Below, piece after piece: positions 47,535 through 55,342 of a stretch of 64,000 nucleotides of DNA. The stretch is from the NCBI GenBank assembly GCA_016780775.1, contig JADHLI010000009.1, positions 23,795 through 87,794 of the forward strand, in the 5' to 3' direction. Position 1 is the stretch's first letter, and every line of letters begins with the position of its first letter. This DNA comes from Alphaproteobacteria bacterium. Its GTDB lineage: Bacteria > Pseudomonadota > Alphaproteobacteria > Puniceispirillales > Puniceispirillaceae. The position numbers were made by a program, and so were the translations under genes. The notes beneath the pieces were generated by a model. The model worked only from the letters and a program-made list of their open reading frames with translations. It was not told the DNA's origin and ran no database searches.

Positions 47535-48302
47535 ATGTCTGAAAACCTATTTGATGTTAAGGGCAGAAACGCGCTTATTACAGGGGCTTCACGCGGCATT
47601 GGTTTTGCGTTGGCTCGCGGCCTTGGCAGGGCGGGTGCAATCCCTATCCTAAATGGCCGTAATCAGGATGCATTAGATATAGCGGTTGCAGTGCTTGCAA
47701 AAGAAGGGGTTATAGCAAAAACTTGCGCGTTTGATGTAAGCTGCCATACCCAAGCAGATGCAGCGATAGCTGAGATGGAAGCAGAAGGCACACAAATCGA
47801 CATACTGGTTAATAATGCCGGCATGCAGCATCGCTCACCTTTGCAAAATTTTGAGATAGATAAGTTTGACCAGCTTATAGCCACCAATTTACGCTCAGTT
47901 TTTAGCGTTAGTCAGGCAGTTGCAAAGCTTATGATAGACCGCAAAGCTGGCAAGATAATTAATATTGCATCTGTTATGAGCCTGTTGGCGCGCCCGTCTA
48001 TTGCCCCCTACACTGCATCCAAAGGGGCGGTAAGCAGCTTGACTAAAGGTATGGCAGCCGACTGGGCGCAATATGGGCTAAACTGTAATGCAATTGCGCC
48101 GGGCTATTTTAAGACAGAGCTTAATGAAGCGTTGGCAGCAAATACTGACTTTAATAGCTGGTTAATTTCACGCACACCCGCAGGGCGTTGGGGTGAAGTA
48201 GAAGAGCTGGTTGGCGTTTGTTTATTTCTGGCATCAAGCGCCTCTGATTTTGTCAATGGCCAGACCATCTTTGTTGATGGCGGCCTAACAGCGACGGTCT
48301 AA
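47535..48302 (+). CDS. Short-chain dehydrogenase, gluconate-5-dehydrogenase-like
   Basis: Classical SDR of 255 residues: TGASRGIG (17-24), NNAG in VNNAGMQHRSP, catalytic Ser in IASVMS, YTASK. NGRNQDAL after the second strand and GMQHRSPLQNF resemble gluconate 5-dehydrogenase (IdnO/Gno) subfamily members. Followed by the GMC gene after 5 bp, so the two are co-transcribed and may act on the same polyol or sugar acid. Confidence 0.86.
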   Translation: MSENLFDVKGRNALITGASRGIGFALARGLGRAGAIPILNGRNQDALDIAVAVLAKEGVIAKTCAFDVSCHTQADAAIAEMEAEGTQIDILVNNAGMQHRSPLQNFEIDKFDQLIATNLRSVFSVSQAVAKLMIDRKAGKIINIASVMSLLARPSIAPYTASKGAVSSLTKGMAADWAQYGLNCNAIAPGYFKTELNEALAANTDFNSWLISRTPAGRWGEVEELVGVCLFLASSASDFVNGQTIFVDGGLTATV

Positions 48303-48307
48303 TAGAC

Positions 48308-49945
48308 ATGCAGGCAGACTATGTAATAGTAGGGGCGGGTTCTGCTGGATGTGTGCTGGCCGCAAGGCTTAGCGAAGATCCCAATATTAGCGTTATCCTT
48401 ATTGAGGCTGGTGGGCATGATGCACGGCTATCGGTGCAGGTGCCTGGCGGCTTTATCAAAACAATGGTTAACCCGAAGATTAACTGGATGTATCAGACTG
48501 AGCCTGAGGCGGAATTGCAGGGTCGGCGCATGAATATGCCGCGTGGCCGTTTGCTGGGCGGCACGTCTTCTATTAATGGAATGTTATATGTGCGCGGCCA
48601 GAAAGAAGATTTTGCTAGCTGGGAGGCAGCTGGTAATAAGGGCTGGTCCTATGATAGCGTGCTGCCCTATTTTCTAAAGTCCCAGAATGGGCAGGAGCTG
48701 TTGCAGTCAGCCAGGATAAATGGCCAGCAGATAGACCCGCAATATCATGGCCAGCTAGGGCCATTATCGGTATCGGGCTTACGCTTGGGTTCAAATATTC
48801 TGGATGAGGTTTGTGCCGCTGCAGAGCAGGTGGGCTATTCTAGAAATGATGATTATAACGGACATAGCCAATCTGGTTTTGGCTATTTTCAGGTTACCCA
48901 GAAAAATGGTCAGCGCCACTCTGCCTATCGTGCTTTCCTGCATCCTGTGCGAAGCCGAAAAAACCTTACCATCATCAAAAATGCTACGGTGATGCAGCTT
49001 ATTTTTGAAGGGCAGTCAAACCGGCGTATTTGCGGGGTTCAGATACATCATCATGGTCAAGTTCGTCAGATATCGGCTATGCGTGAGGTGATATTATCCG
49101 CTGGTGCGTTTGGCTCGCCACAATTACTTGAACTCTCCGGCATTGGCCGACCCGATATCATAGCTGCGCAAGGGATAGAGGTGCGTCATCAGCTAGAGGG
49201 GGTGGGCGAAAACCTATCTGATCATTTTCTGACCCGCCTTACTTGGCGGTTGGCAAAAAACACCTCCCTCAATGAAACTAGTCGCGGTGTGGCTCTATTA
49301 AAAGAGCTTGCACGCTATGCCCTGTTTAGAACAGGCAGCTTGTCGCTGACGGCTGGCTTATTAGCTGGATTTATTTCCAGCGACCCAAAAATAGCGCGCC
49401 CGGATATTCAATATCATATTGCCCATGCGAGTTTTGCTAACCCAGCAAAGCGGATTTTTGACCGCTTTCCGGGGCTGACAATTGGTCCGTGCCAGCTGCG
49501 CCCTGAAAGCCGGGGCTTTGTGCATATACGCTCACCCGACCCGTTCGCTGCGCCTGCTATCCAGCCTAATTATCTGCATGCAGAGCGCGATAAAGCTGTA
49601 TTGGTAGCTGGCTTACGTATCGCGCGGAAAATTATGGAAGCACCAGCTTTAAATGGTTTGGCGCTAGCGGAAGAGCGTCCTGGCAGTGCGGCGCAAAGTG
49701 ATGCAGAATTGCTGGCCTTTGCAAGAGAGACAGGCAATACCGTCTATCATCCTGCTTGTAGTTGCCGGATGGGGCCGGATGCGCGCGCTGGAGATGTTGT
49801 GGATGCAGAGCTTCGTGTGCATGGGCTGGCAGGGTTGCGCATAGCTGATGCGTCTGTGATGCCGATTATAACTTCTGGCAATACCCATGCACCGACCGTA
49901 ATGATAGCGGAAAAAGCCGCTGATATGATACGTGCTGCCAATTAA
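48308..49945 (+). CDS. GMC-family FAD oxidoreductase (choline/alcohol dehydrogenase type)
   Basis: Glucose-methanol-choline oxidoreductase of 545 residues. FAD motif GAGSAGCVLAARLSED, GMC signature 1 GRLLGGTSSINGMLYVRG, signature 2 GAFGSPQLLELSGIG, and the C-terminal catalytic histidine in YHPACSCRMG, where the common GTC is replaced by CSC. No signal peptide is seen, so it is cytoplasmic or membrane-associated. Likely oxidises a primary alcohol to aldehyde. Confidence 0.9.
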   Translation: MQADYVIVGAGSAGCVLAARLSEDPNISVILIEAGGHDARLSVQVPGGFIKTMVNPKINWMYQTEPEAELQGRRMNMPRGRLLGGTSSINGMLYVRGQKEDFASWEAAGNKGWSYDSVLPYFLKSQNGQELLQSARINGQQIDPQYHGQLGPLSVSGLRLGSNILDEVCAAAEQVGYSRNDDYNGHSQSGFGYFQVTQKNGQRHSAYRAFLHPVRSRKNLTIIKNATVMQLIFEGQSNRRICGVQIHHHGQVRQISAMREVILSAGAFGSPQLLELSGIGRPDIIAAQGIEVRHQLEGVGENLSDHFLTRLTWRLAKNTSLNETSRGVALLKELARYALFRTGSLSLTAGLLAGFISSDPKIARPDIQYHIAHASFANPAKRIFDRFPGLTIGPCQLRPESRGFVHIRSPDPFAAPAIQPNYLHAERDKAVLVAGLRIARKIMEAPALNGLALAEERPGSAAQSDAELLAFARETGNTVYHPACSCRMGPDARAGDVVDAELRVHGLAGLRIADASVMPIITSGNTHAPTVMIAEKAADMIRAAN

Positions 49946-50006
49946 AGGATGTCGCTTTTGAGGGACAATTTTATCTGGTGGTCAGCAATTATCTCATCTG
50001 AGGCTA

Positions 50007-50639
50007 TTAGGCAGAGTGGGCGTTAAATTCAGCTAAGATAGGTTTCGTTTGCAAGCCTTTGGCTAGGTCGCGCCTTACCCCTATCCAGCGCAAGTGAAGG
50101 GAGTTCCGTACAATAAGCGCGTCATTTTTTTTGAAATCATCAATAACTGGTGCATAGTCAAGCAGGGCTTGCGCACTCGTCTGAAAGGCAGAATCACCTG
50201 TTGCCACTTCTGCATAATCAGTCTCTTCATAGCGTTTTTGGCTGTTTTTTATCACTGCAAGAAAGTCTGTTTCCTCAATATCTTCTTGGTTAATATCACT
50301 CAGGATTGAGGCAGTGATTTTATAAGCAAGCTTGGCACAAATTTTAGAATCTGCTTCCCCTGATTTATGAAACTGGGCAGCAGCAAACAGAGATAGATCG
50401 GCTACACAGGCGGCAAAAATATGCCATCTGGCGATCTTTAAAGAGGTTAGATATTTCTCATTTTCAAACAATTTGGGCCATTGTGTACCCGCTCTAGTCT
50501 TAATGTATCCATATAAGGTTACTTGGCTCACAAATGAGGATTGTTTTTCAATATATTCAACTAGATGAGTGTAATTACTAAGGGTGGGTGCAGTATCATA
50601 ACGAAGCATATTTATTAATTTTGCTATAATTTTTTTCAC
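50007..50639 (-). CDS. Uncharacterised 210-residue protein, divergent from the acetate symporter operon
   Basis: I do not recognise the family. The protein is soluble, mainly helical by composition, with several Trp/Tyr-rich segments (RWHIFAACVADLSLF). The frame opens with GTG at 50639 with only a weak GGG upstream, and an ATG ten codons in is an alternative. It faces away from the DUF4212/symporter pair across a short promoter region, so it may be co-regulated with, or assist, that transporter. Confidence 0.68.
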   Translation of the reverse strand: MKKIIAKLINMLRYDTAPTLSNYTHLVEYIEKQSSFVSQVTLYGYIKTRAGTQWPKLFENEKYLTSLKIARWHIFAACVADLSLFAAAQFHKSGEADSKICAKLAYKITASILSDINQEDIEETDFLAVIKNSQKRYEETDYAEVATGDSAFQTSAQALLDYAPVIDDFKKNDALIVRNSLHLRWIGVRRDLAKGLQTKPILAEFNAHSA

Positions 50640-50667
50640 TATAATTACCCATTTTGATTAAAGTATT

Positions 50668-50696
50668 TTGACTAACCTGCCTTATCTTAGTATTGT
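50668..50696 (+). promoter_or_regulatory. Putative sigma-70 promoter of the DUF4212/symporter operon
   Basis: TTGACT (50668-50673), a 17-bp spacer, then TATTGT (50691-50696), close to the -35/-10 consensus with ideal spacing. Transcription would start near 50703, giving a leader of about 120 nt. Confidence 0.5.
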
Positions 50697-50721
50697 AATC
50701 CAACAAATTCTGGGGGGAATT

Positions 50722-50764
50722 AAACAAAAAACCGCAAACGTTGATAATCGACGGGTTTTTGTTT
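50722..50764 (+). promoter_or_regulatory. Leader hairpin upstream of the DUF4212/symporter operon
   Basis: AAACAAAAAACCG (50722-50734) pairs with CGGGTTTTTGTTT (50752-50764) with one mismatch across a 17-nt loop. The 3' arm is U-rich and ends in UUUUUGUUU, resembling an attenuator or terminator in the leader, 59 bp before the DUF4212 start. Function unproven. Confidence 0.5.
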
Positions 50765-50823
50765 GGTCTTTTCAATTGTTTTCCCTAGGACTTGTCTTGG
50801 TAGACTTAATGGGGGGAAACTTT

Positions 50824-51066
50824 ATGTCTTCTAAAAAAGAACAACACTGGTCGAAGACTAGGTCACTTACCTTTACTGTGTTAGCGGTTTGGGCGGTGAT
50901 TGCGTTTGTCATTCACTGGGCAGGTGATGCGCTAAATAGCCCAGCATTTCCTGGTGCTTACTTTATGGCTGGCATGGGCTCACAAATTGCCTTTGCCATT
51001 CTGATTTTCTGGTTCGCCTCTCGTCAGAATAAAATTGACGAAGAGTTCGGCCTGGAAGAGAAATAG
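50824..51066 (+). CDS. DUF4212 small membrane protein, symporter subunit
   Basis: An 80-residue protein with two hydrophobic helices (LTFTVLAVWAVIAFVIHWAG and GSQIAFAILIFWFA) and a charged C-terminus, the DUF4212 form that accompanies VC_2705-type sodium:solute symporters. ATG 50824, after GGGGGAAAC, is chosen; the open frame upstream covers the promoter and is not coding. The symporter gene starts 11 bp after its stop, and the two probably form a complex. Confidence 0.9.
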   Translation: MSSKKEQHWSKTRSLTFTVLAVWAVIAFVIHWAGDALNSPAFPGAYFMAGMGSQIAFAILIFWFASRQNKIDEEFGLEEK

Positions 51067-51077
51067 GAGACCGGATT

Positions 51078-52907
51078 ATGATAAAATTAGAAGGTGGCTT
51101 TGTAGCCAATCTTGGTAAGGTCTATGGACTTTATACTCTCGGATTTTTGGGATTCGTCATTCTTATGGGCATTCTTGAGGCCGCTGGTGTAGAAAACACC
51201 ATTATTGGTTGGATGTTCGTTGCTTTTACTGTCGCGATATATGCTCTAATTGGGATTTTGTCACGAACGATGGAGTCAGATCAGTACTATGTAGCCGGAC
51301 GCGAAGTTCCTGCCGTTTATAACGGTATGGCAACAGCCGCAGATTGGATGTCTGGCGCATCATTTATTGCAATGGCTGGTGGCATTTATCTGAAAGGCTA
51401 TCCGTACATGGCCTTTTTGGTTGGGTGGACAGGCGGTTACGTGTTGGTGGCCTCTTTGATCGCGCCATATTTACGAAAGTTTGGGGCTTACACTGTTCCA
51501 GATTTTATCGGAACTCGTTATGGTGGAAACCTCGCTCGTTTTTGTGCAGTTTTCATTCTCGTTATAGCCTCGTTCACTTATGTGACTGCCCAAATTAATG
51601 GAACTGGTACAGTAGCATCAAGAGCCCTTCAAATCCCATTTGAACTGGGAGTTTGGATTGGACTTGCGGGGATTCTTTTCTGTTCTATGCTAGGTGGCAT
51701 GCGAGCAGTTACCTGGACCCAAGTTGCTCAGTATATCGTGTTAATTATAGCCTATCTTATTCCGGTGTTTTGGATGTCGAATAAACTTGGATATGGCTTG
51801 ATACCACATTTTGCACAATTTGAAGCAGTAGGCCGTGTTCAGGAACTTGAAGCTCAGCTTGGTATTGGGGCATTGATGCCAACAGCAGAAGCTCAAGCGG
51901 CAGCTGGAAAATTGGCGGCTTTGAAAGTTGGAATCAATGATGCCAGCAATAACTTTATGGAAAAGTGGAAATTTTTCACCCTCGTCTTGTGTATGATGGC
52001 CGGTACGGCATCTCTGCCTCACGTTTTAATGCGTTACTTCACAACAGATTCTGTTCGTAACGCGCGCAAATCTGTAGGTTGGTCATTGCTGTTTATCTGC
52101 GGTCTTTATTTAACTGCCCCCGCATTAGCAACCTTTACAAAGTTATCCTTGCTCGACCCCAATGTGGCTACGAGTATAATTGGGAAATCTTTTTCTGAGG
52201 TATCTAATCTTGAGTGGATACAACAATGGAGCAATGTTGGTTTCTTGAAAGTGATTGATGGAAACGGTGATGGCATAGTGCAGATTAATGAATTTTTCAT
52301 GCGTGGAGATATTGTTGTTCTAGCAACGCCTGAAATGGCAGGTCTGCCGTACGTTATTTCGGGCCTTGTTGCCGCAGGGGGTTTGGCAGCTGCAATGTCA
52401 ACAGCAGACGGCCTGTTGCTTGCAATTGCAAATGCATTGTCCCATGACCTTTACTACAAGATCATTGATCCGAAAGCAGACACGAAAACACGTCTAATAG
52501 TTGCTCGGATAATGCTTGTTTTGATTGGTGCAGCCGGTGCTTTTGTTGCCTCATTAAAGCTGACTTCCATTCTTGGAGCGGTTGCCTGGGCATTCTGTTT
52601 TGCTAATTCTGGATTGTTTTTTCCACTTGTTTTGGGTGTCTGGTGGAAGCGGGCTAATCGTGCCGGAGCTATTGCTGGAATGGTAGGTGGTTTTGGTGCT
52701 GGTGCATGGTATCTGTATATGGTGCAATTTGCTGGCATGACACCTTGGATGGGTATAGATGGTTTAAGATTTGGCATGATTGGAATGCCCGTTAGTCTAA
52801 TCTTGATGGTGGTTGTTAGTTTGATGACTGAAGAACCAGATGCTGAAACCCAGAAAATGGTTGATGAAATTAGGATTCCAAGTGGTAAGGTTGTCTCTGA
52901 CAATTAG
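51078..52907 (+). CDS. Sodium:solute symporter, VC_2705/ActP-like, with EF-hand-like loop
   Basis: SSS-family symporter of 609 residues with about 13 membrane spans, likely importing acetate or related monocarboxylates. Family marks include SDQYYVAGREVPAVYNGMA and GLAAAMSTADGLLLAIANAL. Residues 394-405, in an extramembrane insertion, read DGNGDGIVQINE, which satisfies the 12-residue EF-hand calcium loop (D1, N3, D5, G6, I8-type hydrophobic, E12). AGGAG precedes the ATG. A strong terminator follows 32 bp after the stop. Isocitrate lyase and a short-chain acyl-CoA regulator lie nearby, in keeping with acetate use. Confidence 0.9.
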   Translation: MIKLEGGFVANLGKVYGLYTLGFLGFVILMGILEAAGVENTIIGWMFVAFTVAIYALIGILSRTMESDQYYVAGREVPAVYNGMATAADWMSGASFIAMAGGIYLKGYPYMAFLVGWTGGYVLVASLIAPYLRKFGAYTVPDFIGTRYGGNLARFCAVFILVIASFTYVTAQINGTGTVASRALQIPFELGVWIGLAGILFCSMLGGMRAVTWTQVAQYIVLIIAYLIPVFWMSNKLGYGLIPHFAQFEAVGRVQELEAQLGIGALMPTAEAQAAAGKLAALKVGINDASNNFMEKWKFFTLVLCMMAGTASLPHVLMRYFTTDSVRNARKSVGWSLLFICGLYLTAPALATFTKLSLLDPNVATSIIGKSFSEVSNLEWIQQWSNVGFLKVIDGNGDGIVQINEFFMRGDIVVLATPEMAGLPYVISGLVAAGGLAAAMSTADGLLLAIANALSHDLYYKIIDPKADTKTRLIVARIMLVLIGAAGAFVASLKLTSILGAVAWAFCFANSGLFFPLVLGVWWKRANRAGAIAGMVGGFGAGAWYLYMVQFAGMTPWMGIDGLRFGMIGMPVSLILMVVVSLMTEEPDAETQKMVDEIRIPSGKVVSDN

Positions 52908-52939
52908 ACCTTGCATTCTGTGATGCTATAAACTTTTTC

Positions 52940-52977
52940 AAAGGAGCAACGGAGAATTTGTTGCTCCTTTTTTATTT
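52940..52977 (+). terminator. Rho-independent terminator of the symporter operon
   Basis: AAAGGAGCAAC (52940-52950) and GTTGCTCCTTT (52960-52970) form a perfect 11-bp stem with a 9-nt loop, followed by a T-rich tail. Confidence 0.92.
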
Positions 52978-52999
52978 AAGATGATTGATGAGGTAAGTT

Positions 53000-53356
53000 G
53001 TGTCACATTATCCAATTTGGATCATTTTAGTTGATTATATTATGGGTGCGATTATGTGGACGCTGATTGGTCGTTTTGGCATGTCCATATTTTTGCAAGA
53101 TAACTCAGATTTCTTTTTCATGCGGGTATTTGTTAAATTCACCCAGCCTATTATTAATATTTTTGCCCCTATTACCCCGCAGTTTTTGCTCGAACGATTA
53201 AAGCCGCTTTACATCGCCTGGTTCTTTTTCATGATACGTTTTTATGTGTTTCCTTTGGTGCTTGGCTATAGCGTGATGGGTGTATTATCCTTCCCGCTAG
53301 AATCGGAAATTGCTTCGATGATATATGATTTTGGAAATATCTTTGCAGGACGCTAG
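53000..53356 (+). CDS. Small membrane protein, unknown, possibly YggT-like
   Basis: A 118-residue protein with three hydrophobic stretches (PIWIILVDYIMGAIMW, the IINIFAPITP region, and AWFFFMIRFYVFPLVLGY). It begins with GTG after GAGG. The Phe/Asp-rich middle and the pattern around APITP vaguely recall YggT-family proteins. It is downstream of the symporter terminator, so it is a separate transcription unit. Function unknown. Confidence 0.65.
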   Translation: MSHYPIWIILVDYIMGAIMWTLIGRFGMSIFLQDNSDFFFMRVFVKFTQPIINIFAPITPQFLLERLKPLYIAWFFFMIRFYVFPLVLGYSVMGVLSFPLESEIASMIYDFGNIFAGR

Positions 53357-53376
53357 CGCGCAGCTGGGCCATAAAA

Positions 53377-53410
53377 AAGACCGCATCTGCATAGTTACAA
53401 ACGCGATCTT
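53377..53410. terminator. Putative bidirectional terminator between the small membrane protein and the aceA operon
   Basis: AAGACCGC pairs with GCGATCTT with one mismatch across an 18-nt loop; A-rich and T-rich flanks on either side suit termination on both strands, where the plus-strand membrane-protein gene and minus-strand aceA unit converge. Confidence 0.5.
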
Positions 53411-53488
53411 CTTTATATAAACGGGCCTTAGGGTAGGGAAGTGTTTGGAGATGGCTCGTCTATAATTTGGGTTGTGTCCGTCTTGGTA

Positions 53489-53719
53489 CTAACGCTTTAC
53501 AAAAGTTGCGGCATACATGGTTTTTCCTTCAAACATGTTTTTGATCTCAAAGCCGTCACTTTCAAAGTATTTTTGAGCGTTTATCTTGTTCTCAAGCCGA
53601 TAGCCGCGCTCCCACATATTCTGGCGATGCACTTCAAAAGCTGCCTGTGATAGCGAGGGTACAATGATGGTTACCCGCTCATCTAATGCACTGTCTAATG
53701 GGTTATGCATATCGTTCAT
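53489..53719 (-). CDS. Small conserved-looking protein downstream of aceA
   Basis: A 76-residue protein preceded by an excellent AAGGAGATAAGACA ribosome-binding site, 33 bp after the aceA stop and on the same strand, so it is a real gene in the aceA transcript. It contains MWERGYRLEN, KYFESDGF and NMFEGKTMYAATF, suggesting a small alpha/beta domain. Family not recognised. Confidence 0.75.
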   Translation of the reverse strand: MNDMHNPLDSALDERVTIIVPSLSQAAFEVHRQNMWERGYRLENKINAQKYFESDGFEIKNMFEGKTMYAATFVKR

Positions 53720-53752
53720 TGTCTTATCTCCTTCTACGCTTTCTAGAACAGT

Positions 53753-55042
53753 CTATTGAGCCGCTTGGCTGGTGAACTGGGCTTCTTCGGTGCTATTATC
53801 CAATGCTGTTGTTGAGGATGCACCACCCTTTGCAGCAACAGAAATGGCATCAAACCAACCTGCACCTACTTCACGCTGGTGACGATGGGCGGTATAGCCG
53901 ATTTCTTCTGCAGCAAATTCTGCATTTTGCAGGGCGCTATAGGCGGCCATGCCCCTATCTTTATAAGCATGAGCCAGCTCATACATGCCGTAATTTAACG
54001 AATGGAATCCTGCCAGTGTGATGAACTGAAACTTATAGCCCATCTTGCCAATTTCGCGCTGGAAGCGGGCAATATCATCATCACTTAGATTAGCCGACCA
54101 GTTGAAAGATGGGCTGCAATTATAGGCCAACATCTGCTCTGGATATTCAGCGCGTATCGCCTTAGCAAAAGCTTCGGCCTGTTGAAGATCTGGGGTAGAG
54201 GTCTCCATCCATAACAAATCTGCATAAGGGGCAAAGGCAATGCCGCGCGCAACACAGCGATCAAACGCATCTTCATCACGTAGGCGGAAGAAGCCCTCAT
54301 CACTGCGATCGCCATGAATAAAGGGCTTGTCGCGTGGGTCGATATCGGAAGTGATAAGCTTGGCACTTTCAGCATCGGTTCGCGCCATAATGATAGTCGC
54401 AACACCGCTTACATCAGCAGCAAGTCGGGCAGCGTTCAGATTGGTTATCGCCTGCTGGATGGGGACCAAAACTTTACCACCCATATGGCCACATTTCTTC
54501 TCAGATGCCAGCTGATCTTCAAAATGCACACCAGCTGCGCCAGCTTCGATATAGGCTCTGGTTAGCTCAAACGCATTAAGTGCGCCGCCAAACCCTGCTT
54601 CACAATCGGCAACAATGGGCGCTAGCCAGTCAATAGCTGGTCTGCCCTCTTCCAATGTTTCAATCTGGTCAGCCCTTATCAAGGTCTTGTTAATACGCTT
54701 GGCTAGCTCAGGCCCTGAATTTGCCGGATAAATAGACTGGTCTGGATACATTGAGCCAGCGGTATTGCTATCAGCGGCAACCTGCCACCCAGAGAGATAA
54801 ATTGCCTTCAAGCCAGCGCGAACTTGCTGCATAGCCTGATTGCCTGTCATTGCGCCAAGCGTGTGGACATAATCTTCTGTTTGCAATAATGACCATAATT
54901 TGTCTGCACCACGACGTGCCAGAGAATGCTCAACCACTACTGAACCTAACAATTTTTCGACTTCTGCCATATCATAGTCACGGCTGGTATGGGCAAAGCG
55001 CCCAGCTTGGCTTTTGGTGAGTGTTTCAAATTCTTGTGTCAT
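53753..55042 (-). CDS. aceA: Isocitrate lyase
   Basis: Glyoxylate-shunt enzyme splitting isocitrate into succinate and glyoxylate. The 429 residues contain the active-site [10 protein letters not shown] (catalytic cysteine in KKCGH), [20 protein letters not shown] and [14 protein letters not shown] before the ATG supports the start. It is divergent from a ScfR/RamB-type regulator, which is the expected controller. No malate synthase is in the window. Confidence 0.96.
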   Translation of the reverse strand: MTQEFETLTKSQAGRFAHTSRDYDMAEVEKLLGSVVVEHSLARRGADKLWSLLQTEDYVHTLGAMTGNQAMQQVRAGLKAIYLSGWQVAADSNTAGSMYPDQSIYPANSGPELAKRINKTLIRADQIETLEEGRPAIDWLAPIVADCEAGFGGALNAFELTRAYIEAGAAGVHFEDQLASEKKCGHMGGKVLVPIQQAITNLNAARLAADVSGVATIIMARTDAESAKLITSDIDPRDKPFIHGDRSDEGFFRLRDEDAFDRCVARGIAFAPYADLLWMETSTPDLQQAEAFAKAIRAEYPEQMLAYNCSPSFNWSANLSDDDIARFQREIGKMGYKFQFITLAGFHSLNYGMYELAHAYKDRGMAAYSALQNAEFAAEEIGYTAHRHQREVGAGWFDAISVAAKGGASSTTALDNSTEEAQFTSQAAQ

Positions 55043-55342
55043 TATTGGTCTCCATGATTTTTTTTAGATCTTCTGCTGTTGCCGTTTTGCCTATAACGCA
55101 TTTTTGTGCCCCGTTACTTTTGGATGCCGTCACTTTTGGGCGTGGCAACAAAGCCAATCTGGCATGATAAAGAGATACAGGGATTAACATCTAACAAAAA
55201 ATTAAAAAGTGTAATTATTTAACTATGTAAAGATTTACAAAATTATATTGTAAAACATTACTAATTTTGTTATTTTCAGACCCTACTCTCCTATGATGGT
55301 AATGGGCATGACGATAAAGGGCTGGAGCAAACAGGTGCAGAA
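55043..55342. promoter_or_regulatory. Divergent promoter region of aceA and the ScfR-type regulator
   Basis: This 300-bp AT-rich spacer separates aceA and its probable regulator. It contains GTAAA/TTTAC half-sites in 55227-55254, described separately. No gene is present. Confidence 0.55.
55227..55254. promoter_or_regulatory. Palindromic candidate operator for the ScfR/RamB-type regulator
   Basis: TTTACAA (55234-55240) and TTGTAAA (55248-55254) form a perfect inverted repeat with a 7-bp spacer, and a further GTAAA at 55227-55231 makes GTAAA-GA-TTTAC. Related regulators (RamB, PccR) recognise TTTGCAAA-like elements, which these resemble. Confidence 0.5.

Noticed and set aside
50668..50823. N-terminal extension of the DUF4212 protein
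   Set aside because: The extra frame covers the putative promoter and leader hairpin; DUF4212 proteins are about 80 residues, and ATG 50824 has a GGGGGAAA ribosome-binding site.
53441..53650. 69-codon plus-strand frame opposite the small gene after aceA
   Set aside because: The minus-strand gene has an excellent AAGGAG site and sits in the aceA transcript, so this frame is its shadow.
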